Source: a virus. Taken from it: a stretch of 37,553 bases of DNA. The stretch is taken from positions 1-37,553 of IMG/VR virus record IMGVR_UViG_3300025872_000143; one strand, 5' to 3'. Numbering within the stretch: the first letter of the stretch is position 1; each line of letters starts with the position of its first letter. The position numbers and the translations under genes are program-made. The notes beneath the pieces are model-generated. The model did not search any database, was not told the DNA's origin, and was given only the letters and a program-made list of their open reading frames with translations. Positions 15,784 to 23,824 of this stretch are shown here, one piece after another.

Positions 15784-16679
15784 CGGCCAAACCACCCACG
15801 GATCGCCGCGCTACCGAGGCCGGCCAAGCCGCCGAACATCGAGTTCTGCGAGCCCAACTGTGCGTTGTAAGCGTTCATCGCCTGCTGGTTGGCCGCGTTC
15901 GTCGCCCCGATCACATCCGTGTTCGCCACGTTGATCGCGCTCGGCTGCGTGATCGGCTGCGTCGGCGAGGACGGAGACGCACCAAAGAGCGCTTGAAGGT
16001 TCTGCAACGGATTGGTCTGCGCCAACTGCTGCTGCGCTAGGTTTTGCTGCTGACCAGCAAGCGCCATGTTAAACAGATTGCCAGCCGCCGAAGTGCCGTT
16101 CGCAATCGCCCCCTGCTGCGCCGCATCATAAGCCTGCGTGCGCGCATTGTTGAAGTTGCTCATCGCATTCGAGTAGGCTTCCGAGCCCACCGGAATACCC
16201 TGCCGCGAAAGTTGGTCCTCCAACTGGCGCTGCTGCGTCTGCCACTGCGGATCAAGGAAACCCTTGGCCTTGGCAAAGGTCGCGTCGGCCGCCCGGTCGC
16301 TCAACTGCTGCGGCGTCGAGTTCAAAAGCCCGGACTGCGCAGTGTTGAAGTCCAGCGGGTTGCTCAACGAATACGCCGCGCCGCGAGAGAGCGTGTCGGC
16401 AGTCGGCATCAGGTTCGCCGCGACCGTCTGCTGGCCACTGAGAATCGTCTGGCCCAAAGGCGACAAGGCCGTCGTCTGCGTATAGCGTGGAACGACCTGA
16501 CCATCCGGCGTCGTGTAGGTGCCCGTCGTATCGTAGCTGACGCTACCATACGGAGTCACCTGATTCATGTAGTTCAGCGCGGCATTGGCCGCCGCCGTAT
16601 TGACGTTCGCGCGTCCCTGCGCTGCTGCGGTTACGTTCGGGTCAGCAACCGAGGGAACGTCTGGAGAGCCCTTTGACAT
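15780..16679 (-). CDS. Internal virion / ejection-associated protein (299 aa)
   Basis: Gln/Asn/Ala-rich protein. Segments NYMNQVTPYGSVSYDTTGTY, QTTALSPLGQTILSGQQTVA, QLEDQLSRQGIPVGSEAYSN and AMSNFNNARTQAYDAAQQ match a family that consistently sits just before the transglycosylase ejection protein in podoviruses. The C-terminus ends LGSQNSMFGGLAGLGSAAIR with a Gly-rich hydrophobic patch. AGGAAGG precedes the ATG, and the gene overlaps the GNAT gene by 38 nt. Exact function not established. Confidence 0.7.
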   Translation of the reverse strand: MSKGSPDVPSVADPNVTAAAQGRANVNTAAANAALNYMNQVTPYGSVSYDTTGTYTTPDGQVVPRYTQTTALSPLGQTILSGQQTVAANLMPTADTLSRGAAYSLSNPLDFNTAQSGLLNSTPQQLSDRAADATFAKAKGFLDPQWQTQQRQLEDQLSRQGIPVGSEAYSNAMSNFNNARTQAYDAAQQGAIANGTSAAGNLFNMALAGQQQNLAQQQLAQTNPLQNLQALFGASPSSPTQPITQPSAINVANTDVIGATNAANQQAMNAYNAQLGSQNSMFGGLAGLGSAAIRGWFGR

Positions 16680-17076
16680 CGCCTTCCTCTGACAACCACC
16701 GGGCCGCGCGAGCCTTCAGTAGTCCGTAAGATACGGCATCACCAGTCGGCAAAGCGTCCCGATGGATGCCCTCTTGCTCAAACCCAAGGCGACAGAGGAA
16801 TGCGCGGGCGCGCTGGTTCGTGGCCTCAGTTGTCGCCGTTATACGACGACAACCCAATTGGTCAAAGGCATATCTCATTACTGCCCTAAGCACAGCCGGC
16901 GTCGCCCATCGCGGCGAGGAAGACCAGATCGAAGCCTCTATGTTAGGCCACCGAAACTCGCTGAAAACGATTACCCCGATTAAAGCGCCATCTCGAACCA
17001 CCCCGAACGATCGGCATTTCTCCCACGTCCGACCAGAAAGCCCCAACCGCTCGCCCGCATAGGTCGCCAGCGGCAC
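16642..17076 (-). CDS. GNAT family N-acetyltransferase
   Basis: 144 residues from the GTG at 17076. Strand-helix order of a GNAT fold: FGVVRDGALIGVIVFSEFRW, then AVMRYAFDQLGCRRITATTE and ATNQRARAFLCRLGFEQEGI (the RimJ/RimL-like motif with N..A..F..LGF near the acetyl-CoA site). Such acetyltransferases occur inside the structural operons of many podoviruses; substrates are unknown and could be virion proteins. The same frame is open upstream, reading ILVHGPEYDVPLATYAGERL, and an ATT at 17101-17103 has GGGGA about 4 nt before it, so the real protein may begin at 17103 with a rare ATT start that overlaps the previous stop codon. Fold call is firm. Confidence 0.85.
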   Translation of the reverse strand: MPLATYAGERLGLSGRTWEKCRSFGVVRDGALIGVIVFSEFRWPNIEASIWSSSPRWATPAVLRAVMRYAFDQLGCRRITATTEATNQRARAFLCRLGFEQEGIHRDALPTGDAVSYGLLKARAARWLSEEGDVKGLSRRSLGC

Positions 17077-17096
17077 GTCATACTCTGGTCCGTGAA

Positions 17097-18629
17097 CTAG
17101 AATGCGTTCCCCGCTTCAACGCGAAGGTCAGTGCGCAGCCATGCGCAAGGTTCCGTGGACGACAACGAGATGCCCCATCCTACCGCAGTCCCGGAGCCCC
17201 CGCCGATCCGCCAGCGCACATCCACAGAGTTCTCAGTGGACCATGGCGCGATGTCCCAATAGGACACGTCCCAAGGCGAACCATACGCCGTCGTGACCAC
17301 CGGCACCGGGATCGTCAAAGGCTGGTAATCGAACCCAACCCCGAACTCATACGTCAGCGAACCCGCCGTCTGGATCACCGGACGAACCGCTGAAACGCGC
17401 TTGCGCTGCGGCGAGTCCAACTTGTTCCAAGCCTGCTGCGCCGTCGCAACAACCGGGCCTAGATTGTCGAGCGCCCCCGTGTCCGCGAGATACACCTTGC
17501 CGGCAGCGGAACCGAAATACAGATCGTTGTCATGCACGATCCAGCAATTCGATTGCATCCCCGTGAACCGGCACCAAGGCTTCGCCGGCAGCGAAGTGTT
17601 GCACACATGCTGAATGAATGTGCCGTCCGTCTGCGGAATGTTGAAAATCAGCCGACGCCCCTTGGGGTAGAATAGCGCCTGCCACCCGTCCAGGTGACGC
17701 CCCTCTTCCACCGCCTCCGCAACCGCCGTTGACACCTTGCTCCTGGGCGGTAGGTTGCCCTCCATGAGCGCCACAAGCACGTCATGCAACGGGACATGAT
17801 CGTCGAACGTCGTGGCAAACGCATCGCCGCCATAGGTCGTCATGGCCCGATAGTTCACGGGAGGCGCCAACCGGAAACGGCCGACCAACTGCCATGCCGC
17901 TATGGAACCCGGATCATTGCCGAAATACACCAACGAGTCGCCCGACGTGAGCATGAACACCGCAAAATCGTTCACGCCGTTCGAGCCATCGTGCGTGAAG
18001 TTCGTCATCACACGCATGTTCCCGCCATTTGGCGAGAACGCGGCTAGGTCGTAGAACGTCAGCGCGCCCGTGATCGAGTTGAGCGGCGCGTAGTAGAACC
18101 CCGTCGAGTTGGCCGACCAAAAATACAACCGCTGCTGATACTGCCAGCCACCAATCAGCGTCGAGAGCGTCGCTCCGGTAAACGTCGATGCCGTCAACGT
18201 CGAGCCATCGTAAACCTGCATCGTGTCCACGCCGTTCATGAAGAACAGCCGGCCAAGGAACGAAACCGTTTGCCATTGATCCGAAGTGAAGCCAGTGCCC
18301 AGCGTCGCGATCGAATCAGGGTCCGTGATATCGTAAATGTCGCCATCGGCAGCCGCGAGCATCTTCAACGTGCTGCCCGACTGATACGTCGCCAACGTCT
18401 TGATCGCACCCGTCGCGCCGGTCGCTGCGTATTCCTGAAACCCGTTGCGGACGTAAACGCCACCTTTGTCCGGGAACCAATTGTCGAGCGTCACCGCGTC
18501 CAACGGGTCCATCGCGTCGTATTGATCCCGAGTGTTCCACCCCTTGACGGGAGGGGGCATCGGGATCGGCGCCGTCGTTGGACGGGCGCCTATCTGGAAC
18601 CTGCGCGCGAAGGGAAGGATCGTGGGCAT
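17097..18629 (-). CDS. P22 gp10-like tail hub / DNA stabilisation protein
   Basis: 510 residues. The N-terminal PMPPPVKGWNTRDQYDAMDP, LDAVTLDNWFPDKGGVYVRN and GFQEYAATGATGAIKTLATY match the opening of a podovirus tail protein family that forms a beta-propeller-like ring below the portal (gp10-like). Repeated propeller-like strands follow: LYFWSANSTGFYYAPLNS, DSLVYFGNDPGSIAAWQL, WCRFTGMQSNCWIVHDNDLY, YFGSAAGKVYLADTGALDNL. The C-terminal part (TYEFGVGFDYQPLTIPVPVV, SSTEPCAWLRTDLRVEAG) is beta-rich. It starts 2 nt after the adaptor gene, the same order as P22 4-10. In the virion it would close the portal and stabilise packaged DNA. Confidence 0.8.
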   Translation of the reverse strand: MPTILPFARRFQIGARPTTAPIPMPPPVKGWNTRDQYDAMDPLDAVTLDNWFPDKGGVYVRNGFQEYAATGATGAIKTLATYQSGSTLKMLAAADGDIYDITDPDSIATLGTGFTSDQWQTVSFLGRLFFMNGVDTMQVYDGSTLTASTFTGATLSTLIGGWQYQQRLYFWSANSTGFYYAPLNSITGALTFYDLAAFSPNGGNMRVMTNFTHDGSNGVNDFAVFMLTSGDSLVYFGNDPGSIAAWQLVGRFRLAPPVNYRAMTTYGGDAFATTFDDHVPLHDVLVALMEGNLPPRSKVSTAVAEAVEEGRHLDGWQALFYPKGRRLIFNIPQTDGTFIQHVCNTSLPAKPWCRFTGMQSNCWIVHDNDLYFGSAAGKVYLADTGALDNLGPVVATAQQAWNKLDSPQRKRVSAVRPVIQTAGSLTYEFGVGFDYQPLTIPVPVVTTAYGSPWDVSYWDIAPWSTENSVDVRWRIGGGSGTAVGWGISLSSTEPCAWLRTDLRVEAGNAF

Positions 18630-18631
18630 CG

Positions 18632-19627
18632 TTACCCGGAACTGCTAGGCGTAGCCGGGAAGTTCCCCTCCTGGGTGTTAAACGGCGACAGCAGCCCATT
18701 GCCCCAAGTTGGCGTCATATCCAGAATCGCCGTGCCGCCATCCCGCGCGACCGCCTTGTCCACTTCCGTCTCGTATTCGGACATTTCCTCGTTGTAGGAA
18801 ACGCCCATTCGACGCAGCAGTCTCCACTTGACCCCAAGCGTCAGAAGATACTCGTCAATGACCCCGTAATCAGTGTCAGCGAGCCACTGAGACTGCCGCG
18901 CCCCGGTTGAAGCGTTCGCGCACCACCCGTTCGAGACATACTCGAACACAAGGTTCGCACCGTTGTCCACGGGAACCGGGTCAATCGAGAAAATGTTGAT
19001 CGAGGGCGTTCCGGTCGCGGTCGAGAGCCAGTCCGAGTTACGAAACCGATAGCGCCGCTGCACCGTCGTCTTGCCGAAGATCGAGGACCGATAGAACTGC
19101 CACTGCTGCGCCGACAGAACGCCGCGCATCTGCCAGTAGCGCGTCCTATCCCACATCGTCTGGTCAACGGGCCGCTCATAGTCGCTCGGAAGCGAATAGT
19201 CCGTCTTGGAGAAATAGAAGTTCCCCGTCGTCGCGTCGTCCGACATGGGCAGATTGAGCGTGTAGGTGTAGTTGACCCCGGGCGTAACCGCCGTCACCAC
19301 CGCATTGTTGTAGAGCGACGGACCTGAAATGATCCAGCCATACGCTGCAATGCCTGAACCAGCGGAGCCTGTAGTCGTGACCGTCGCATAGCCCCCGACA
19401 TTCGCGACAGACCCCGCAATCGGCCCATACGAAACCGTCGAAAAATCATACTCCCGGATCATCGACACCCAGCCCGCCGGATTGCGCCGCGTCAGGGAGT
19501 TGCCGGCCTCGTTCGCCAAGGCAAGCAGCAGGATCGCCGATTCATTCGAGGTGTTGCCCACGATCGAACTCGGCGCCGCAATCGGCACCGCGTTACAAGC
19601 CGCTTGGCAGATGGAGAGAAGAGTCAC
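18632..19627 (-). CDS. P22 gp4-like head-to-tail adaptor with an inserted beta-domain
   Basis: 331 residues, starting with GTG (GTGA overlap). The N-terminus (SSIVGNTSNESAILLLALAN, SLTRRNPAGWVSMIREYDFS) and the second half (YSLPSDYERPVDQTMWDRTR; AQQWQFYRSSIFGKTTVQRR; DEYLLTLGVKWRLLRRMGVS plus YNEEMSEYETEVDKAV) fit the gp4-type adaptor family that connects portal and tail. Between residues ~64 and ~140 lies a Gly/Thr/Val-rich segment (GSVANVGGYATVTTTGSAGS; IISGPSLYNNAVVTAVTPGV; NYTYTLNLPMSDDATTGNFY) that looks like a small beta-sandwich insert seen in some homologues. It sits just before the gp10-like gene. Well supported. Confidence 0.85.
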   Translation of the reverse strand: MTLLSICQAACNAVPIAAPSSIVGNTSNESAILLLALANEAGNSLTRRNPAGWVSMIREYDFSTVSYGPIAGSVANVGGYATVTTTGSAGSGIAAYGWIISGPSLYNNAVVTAVTPGVNYTYTLNLPMSDDATTGNFYFSKTDYSLPSDYERPVDQTMWDRTRYWQMRGVLSAQQWQFYRSSIFGKTTVQRRYRFRNSDWLSTATGTPSINIFSIDPVPVDNGANLVFEYVSNGWCANASTGARQSQWLADTDYGVIDEYLLTLGVKWRLLRRMGVSYNEEMSEYETEVDKAVARDGGTAILDMTPTWGNGLLSPFNTQEGNFPATPSSSG

Positions 19628-20424
19628 ATCCCATCCTTGTCAGTGTCGCGCTTCTTGTCGCCGTCCCGATCCGTGTCCTTGCGCTTGCCACGATCCTTCG
19701 CTTCAAGACGCCGCGTGACCTCCTTGACGCCCTCAGCCACATCAGGATCGCCCTTGTTGATCGCGTTCATCGCCTTGGAACCGACCTTCTTCGCAGCGGA
19801 CTTTTTGACGACGTATTCCCCCTTGTCGAGCGCGGCGTAGCCGTCATCAGGGCCGGCGGGGTCTGGGCCACCAAGCGTCTTCACCGGGCCGCCCTTGGCC
19901 AACCCAGGAGCGCCCCCCGCCGTATTTGCCTCGGCCTCGGCGTTCAGTTGCTCCAAAGCCTCGCCGGATACCATGCCGTCGTTGCCGGAAAGCCCATCCA
20001 TGATCGCGCCCGGCATCCCGGCAAAGGCCGCCTTCGCCCCCGACATCGCGTCGCGGAACTCCTGCATGTTCGGCATTCCGCCAACAGCGCGCTCACCGCC
20101 TGCCATCTGCGCGCCTTCGCCCTGCGGAATCATCCCGCCCGTCGCCATCGGCGCACCCCCGGCACCCGGCATCGCGGCCGACTTCTGAGCGTTCATCGCG
20201 GCGATAATCGCATCCACATCAACGTGCGGAGGCGTGGTCTGATAAGCCGGCGGCTGATACCCAGCGAGCGCCGCGACAAGCGGGTTCTGCACGCCACCCG
20301 CATCTGCCGGCGCCATCGCGGAACGCATTCGCGTCGCATAGTCCCCAAGCGGCACGTTCTGTCCGGGAGACTGATCCACAACGCCAGCCCACCAGGGCGC
20401 GGCAGAATACGGGTTAGGCGGCAT
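19624..20424 (-). CDS. Hypothetical virion-region protein with Asp/Lys-rich tail
   Basis: 266 residues. Gly/Ala/Met-rich with PHVDVDAIIAAMNAQKSAAM, MQEFRDAMSGAKAAFAGMPG and a conserved-looking DDGYAALDKGEYVVKKSAAK element at about residue 192, followed by NAINKGDPDVAEGV. The element resembles the 'GEYVV' box found in many phage head or tail proteins of unknown role. The C-terminus is strongly charged (RRLEAKDRGKRKDTDRDGDK, then KRDTDKDGM), suggesting an interaction with DNA or with an oppositely charged partner. Its stop overlaps the adaptor start as GTGA. Confidence 0.6.
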   Translation of the reverse strand: MPPNPYSAAPWWAGVVDQSPGQNVPLGDYATRMRSAMAPADAGGVQNPLVAALAGYQPPAYQTTPPHVDVDAIIAAMNAQKSAAMPGAGGAPMATGGMIPQGEGAQMAGGERAVGGMPNMQEFRDAMSGAKAAFAGMPGAIMDGLSGNDGMVSGEALEQLNAEAEANTAGGAPGLAKGGPVKTLGGPDPAGPDDGYAALDKGEYVVKKSAAKKVGSKAMNAINKGDPDVAEGVKEVTRRLEAKDRGKRKDTDRDGDKKRDTDKDGM

Positions 20425-20448
20425 TGCGGATCACTCCATTCTAACCGC

Positions 20449-21210
20449 TCAAGCGGCGGCTTCGGCTTCCTCTTTCCGGGGACGCCCCGGACGGCGACGC
20501 ATCATCTCAAGGCCGTCGAGCGAAGACGCGGCAGGCGCCTCCATTGGCGCCGCCTGACGAAGTGCTTCAAGCGGATCAACCTGCATCGGCGCCATGGCCT
20601 GAAGCGCGTTCGGCGCATCCGCCATCTGCATCCGCTGCGTGTGCCACTGCGTCATCATGTCGGCCTGCTGCCGCACAAGGGCTTCAAGTTCCGCAACGCG
20701 CGTTTCAAGGCGCTCATTCTGCGCCGAAAGCTGCGAAGTCAGCGCCATGGCCTTCGAGTCATCAAGCCAAATCTGCGCGGCGTTCCGAATGGCTCGCGCG
20801 CCCATCGGCAGACGGTGCATATCCGAGTCATTGATCGCGGCACACGCTTCAACTGTGTGGATGTTGAGCGCCTTCAGTTCCGCCACCTGCGCGCGGCTGA
20901 GAAGCGCCCATTGCTCAATCGGCGTGCCGTCAGCAGACTGCGTAGTGCCCGCCTTGAACGCCTTGTATTGCTCCGGCCATCGCCGACGATGTTCGTCCGT
21001 CACGCGCTTGACCGGCTGGTTCAGGCCGCCGGGGATGATGAGTTCAACGCGCTCCTCATCCCGGAAAATCGCACGCCCCGCATGTTCGGACGCAACCTGA
21101 TCGTGAACCGCCTCCATGTAGAAGCGAGGAATGATCGGATCGCGCCCGTTCTGCGCCATGGCGCCGTCGAGACCGCTGCGGACGAAGGAGTTCTGGCGAA
21201 GATCGCTCAT
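20449..21210 (-). CDS. Hypothetical protein with coiled coil and C-terminal AT-hook-like motif
   Basis: 253 residues from the ATG at 21210; the frame is open to 21387 but the first part is a shadow of the neighbouring gene. Segments: NGRDPIIPRFYMEAVHDQVA, VELIIPGGLNQPVKRVTDEH, SRAQVAELKALNIHTVEACA (a helix-hairpin-like turn), then a heptad region LTSQLSAQNERLETRVAELE (about 165-195) and LVRQQADMM. The tail RRRPGRPRKEEAEAAA contains PGRPRK, the core of an AT-hook that would grip the minor groove. Proteins of this layout are common between capsid and adaptor genes in podoviruses; function unknown. DNA contact inside the capsid is a guess. Confidence 0.7.
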   Translation of the reverse strand: MSDLRQNSFVRSGLDGAMAQNGRDPIIPRFYMEAVHDQVASEHAGRAIFRDEERVELIIPGGLNQPVKRVTDEHRRRWPEQYKAFKAGTTQSADGTPIEQWALLSRAQVAELKALNIHTVEACAAINDSDMHRLPMGARAIRNAAQIWLDDSKAMALTSQLSAQNERLETRVAELEALVRQQADMMTQWHTQRMQMADAPNALQAMAPMQVDPLEALRQAAPMEAPAASSLDGLEMMRRRPGRPRKEEAEAAA

Positions 21211-21212
21211 GC

Positions 21213-21581
21213 TTAAGCCCCCAGCACCGCGACCCATTTCAGCCCGCCGGGCATGAAGATCGCTCCCTTGGCGTTGGTAACAGAGAACGCAGCGCCAGCC
21301 GAAAGAGCGTTGATCGACTCCGACGTGCCGGTCACATACACGCTGAGAGCGTTCGCGCCGCCGTTGTAGATCGCGACAGGGCCGCAAGTGGACTGAGCCG
21401 GCGGAAGCAGAACGCAGCCACCAGACGCAACGGTCGAGAAGGAGTTCACCGTCCCGCTGAGGGTCGAAGCCGTCGCCTTGGTCGTCGCCGTCGCGCTCTG
21501 GCCCGTGGACTCGATCGCACCAAGAAGCCCAACCTGAGCAGGCGGCATACCAAGGCCGATGAGGTTCGTCTGAGTAGCCAT
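21213..21581 (-). CDS. Small virion-associated hypothetical protein (122 aa)
   Basis: Beta-rich protein: MATQTNLIGLGMPPAQVGLL, ATASTLSGTVNSFSTVASGG, CGPVAIYNGGANALSVYVTG and KGAIFMPGGLKWVAVLGA. The VxIYNxGxxxLxVY and (P)GG..W.. patterns resemble small fibre or decoration proteins that pack around Gly-Gly turns. It ends 2 nt before the AT-hook-like gene. No membrane segment. Confidence 0.65.
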   Translation of the reverse strand: MATQTNLIGLGMPPAQVGLLGAIESTGQSATATTKATASTLSGTVNSFSTVASGGCVLLPPAQSTCGPVAIYNGGANALSVYVTGTSESINALSAGAAFSVTNAKGAIFMPGGLKWVAVLGA

Positions 21582-21590
21582 GTTACTCTC

Positions 21591-23051
21591 CTATGCGGCA
21601 GCCGCCGCTTGTTCGTGGTCAACCTTTGCCTGTGCCGCCGCATAGGTGGCCGCAAGCTCCCTTGCGATGCTTGGTAGCAACCCCGCGCCATGCACCGCAA
21701 TCTCTATGTCTGGCACGGCATCCTTGAGCGCACCGACCACTGAGGAGAACGCCTCGGCTTGCGCATACATACCAATATTGGTCAGAAACCTTGCCGGGCC
21801 GTGCCAAACCTCAATAATCCTGGACTCCTCATCCGTCATCGGCTGCGCCAGCAAATGCGTTTCCGAGTCACGGAACGAGGAGTCGAACCCGAACAGGTTC
21901 AGGCGCCGAAACCCCATTACGGCAGCAATGACCATCGCGGTCATGCCCACAGTCGGCCCACCACCAACCAAAGGCGCTCCCGGCGGCAAGTGCGGTCGCA
22001 TTTCCTCCGCGCCGAAGTGATACATGATCGCCTGATCGCCCGCAGCCGCGAACACCGCAGGATGGCAGTGCGACGCGATCAGCCACGCTTGCAGCGGCCG
22101 GCATCCCTCGATGAACCGAGTGTTGCCCTCACGCATGTCCAGCATCACACCAAAGTCCGGCGTAATGCCCTCATTCATCAGCCACCGAACCGCGCCGTTC
22201 AACCCAAACACGGTGGCGCCATGCGCAACCATGTCTCGAATAAGCGGCAAATCATCTCGCGCAGAAGGCCCTGAACCTACGATCACGGCCACCCCATGCC
22301 GAGCCGGCGACACGTCCAACGTCTCCCTCGGCGTTTTCAGGTTCTCCCTGATCTGCGCCGCTGCCGTCGCCGCATCCGTGTTCGTCGCGATCTTGACCCG
22401 AACGCCCGGCCCAATCTCCAACCACTCCCGGCAATACGCCGTCATCCAAGCCTTGCGCGGGCCTCGAAAATGCAGCACGACGCCGCGCCGCGCAGCCTCG
22501 TCATCCGCCGGGTGCAATGGAGCGAGGTTGTATGGATCGCACGCGACCTCTGCCACAGTCAGCCGGCTAACCGCCAACGCATCTCGAAACGCCCTCTGGT
22601 CGTCGCCCCACTCCCCGCCGCACCGCTCAATCGCGTCAGCCCAAACATGCGCGACTTTTTCTGGGTTTGGAATGAAAATCGCGCCCATGTTGATGCGGCA
22701 GTCGGTGAACCGATCATCCACTGTCACCAGAATGTCCGCGTCCCCGATCAGCCAAGAGAACACCTTCGGATCAGCCGCCAGAACGCAGTCGGCTCCCGTC
22801 AGCAGTGTGGGAACCCCCGCGTTCATCGGGTCAGAGAGATAGTCGTATTGAACCTGAAGGAACGCCAACATCAGATTGTGGGGCAACCCATGGATCACAT
22901 AGGCATCATCGCCAACCGATGGATCGTCCGTTAGCACCACATGCTTGTGGCCGTAACGCTCGCAGGACTCACGCAGCAAATTCAAGAATGGCGTGTAGTC
23001 CTGAAAGAACGGATGATCGGGCCGAGGAGCGTAGAACGATACGACGTTCAT
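21591..23051 (-). CDS. Two-domain glycosyltransferase / MptE-like (DUF115-type) enzyme
   Basis: 486 residues. Residues ~1-215 look like a GT-A nucleotide-sugar transferase: MNVVSFYAPRPDHPFFQDY, VPTLLTGADCVLAADPKVFS (acidic D88-x-x-x-x-x-D94 region), CRINMGAIFIPNPEKVAHVW, EWGDDQRAF and VVLHFRGPRKAWM. Residues ~250-450 match the MptE-like/Maf (DUF115) fold: GVAVIVGSGPSARDDLPLI, ATVFGLNGAVRWLMNEGITP, GGGPTVGMTAMVIAAVMGFR and LNLFGFDSSFRD. Maf-type proteins transfer or bind nucleotide-activated sugars such as nonulosonates. Both domains in a phage structural operon, beside an acyltransferase, suggests modification of a virion or host surface glycan. Fold calls good, reaction not known. Confidence 0.75.
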   Translation of the reverse strand: MNVVSFYAPRPDHPFFQDYTPFLNLLRESCERYGHKHVVLTDDPSVGDDAYVIHGLPHNLMLAFLQVQYDYLSDPMNAGVPTLLTGADCVLAADPKVFSWLIGDADILVTVDDRFTDCRINMGAIFIPNPEKVAHVWADAIERCGGEWGDDQRAFRDALAVSRLTVAEVACDPYNLAPLHPADDEAARRGVVLHFRGPRKAWMTAYCREWLEIGPGVRVKIATNTDAATAAAQIRENLKTPRETLDVSPARHGVAVIVGSGPSARDDLPLIRDMVAHGATVFGLNGAVRWLMNEGITPDFGVMLDMREGNTRFIEGCRPLQAWLIASHCHPAVFAAAGDQAIMYHFGAEEMRPHLPPGAPLVGGGPTVGMTAMVIAAVMGFRRLNLFGFDSSFRDSETHLLAQPMTDEESRIIEVWHGPARFLTNIGMYAQAEAFSSVVGALKDAVPDIEIAVHGAGLLPSIARELAATYAAAQAKVDHEQAAAAA

Positions 23052-23824
23052 ACCGGGTGGTGCTCCACCTTATGTTCCAAGGGTGCAAGATACGGCATCG
23101 CTTTCTTGCGTTCAACCCACGCCACCGTCGCTTTTGGCCCGACCGCTCGATATCCAGGGTGGACGCTCTCTGCCACCACAGCCCCCGCCGCAACCGTTGC
23201 GCCGGTTCCAATCCGAACGCCAGGAAGCAGGTTCGCGCCACTTCCAATCAGCACGCCATCCTCGATGATCGGCGCGTGCGAGCCGAGATACTTGTATTCC
23301 CCCAAGTTCGGCCACCGATCGCCACTCATCACAACGCCAGCCCCCAGCAAGCACCCGTCCCCAATGCGGGCGTTCTCAGCGACGAACGAACCGTCCATGA
23401 TGCGCGTGTCATCCCCGATCACGGCACCAAAATTGATCGTTACGTTCCGTCCGATCACACACCGGCTTCCGATCCGAACGTCTTCCCGAATTGAAGCGCC
23501 GTCCCCAATCAGCGTGTCATCCCCCACGATCAAGCCGCCATACAGCGTCGTGTGGGGACCAATCTCGGTTCGCGCGCCAATCCGCATCCACTTCTGCGGA
23601 TTACCCGGATGCGCCAGAGCCTTCATTTGCGTCGGTAAGTGCCCGACCAGAGCGAAGGGGTGGATCACCACCCCTTCGTCCAGAAGCACCCAAGATTGCA
23701 CGGAGGCGAGTGGCGAAATGCGAACCGGGATGCTGCGTGCTTTTTCCGCTTCGGACAAGCGTGCAGCATTGGGGGGAACAAAACGCCATTCCATGTCCAT
23801 TTCTGGAACCTCCGTGTAATCCAT
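23048..23824 (-). CDS. Left-handed beta-helix (hexapeptide repeat) acyltransferase
   Basis: 258 residues from the ATG at 23824 (TAATG overlap with the decoration-type gene). After an N-terminal region of about 45 residues, hexapeptide turns run from about 85 to 240: MRIGARTEIGPHTTLYGGLI, VGDDTLIGDGASIREDVRIG, RCVIGRNVTINFGAVIGDDT, VLIGSGANLLPGVRIGTGAT and VAAGAVVAESVHPGYRAVGP. The final GYRAVGPKA turn is typical of sugar O- or N-acyltransferases and of transferases acting on UDP-sugars. The stop overlaps the glycosyltransferase start as ATGA, so the two probably work in one glycan-modifying step. Substrate unknown. Confidence 0.85.
   Translation of the reverse strand: MDYTEVPEMDMEWRFVPPNAARLSEAEKARSIPVRISPLASVQSWVLLDEGVVIHPFALVGHLPTQMKALAHPGNPQKWMRIGARTEIGPHTTLYGGLIVGDDTLIGDGASIREDVRIGSRCVIGRNVTINFGAVIGDDTRIMDGSFVAENARIGDGCLLGAGVVMSGDRWPNLGEYKYLGSHAPIIEDGVLIGSGANLLPGVRIGTGATVAAGAVVAESVHPGYRAVGPKATVAWVERKKAMPYLAPLEHKVEHHPV

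Noticed and set aside
21211-21387. Upstream extension of the AT-hook-like gene to 21387
   Set aside because: The extra 59 codons lie wholly inside the preceding gene in another frame; the ATG at 21210 fits the short gap and has a GGGGG ribosome site.
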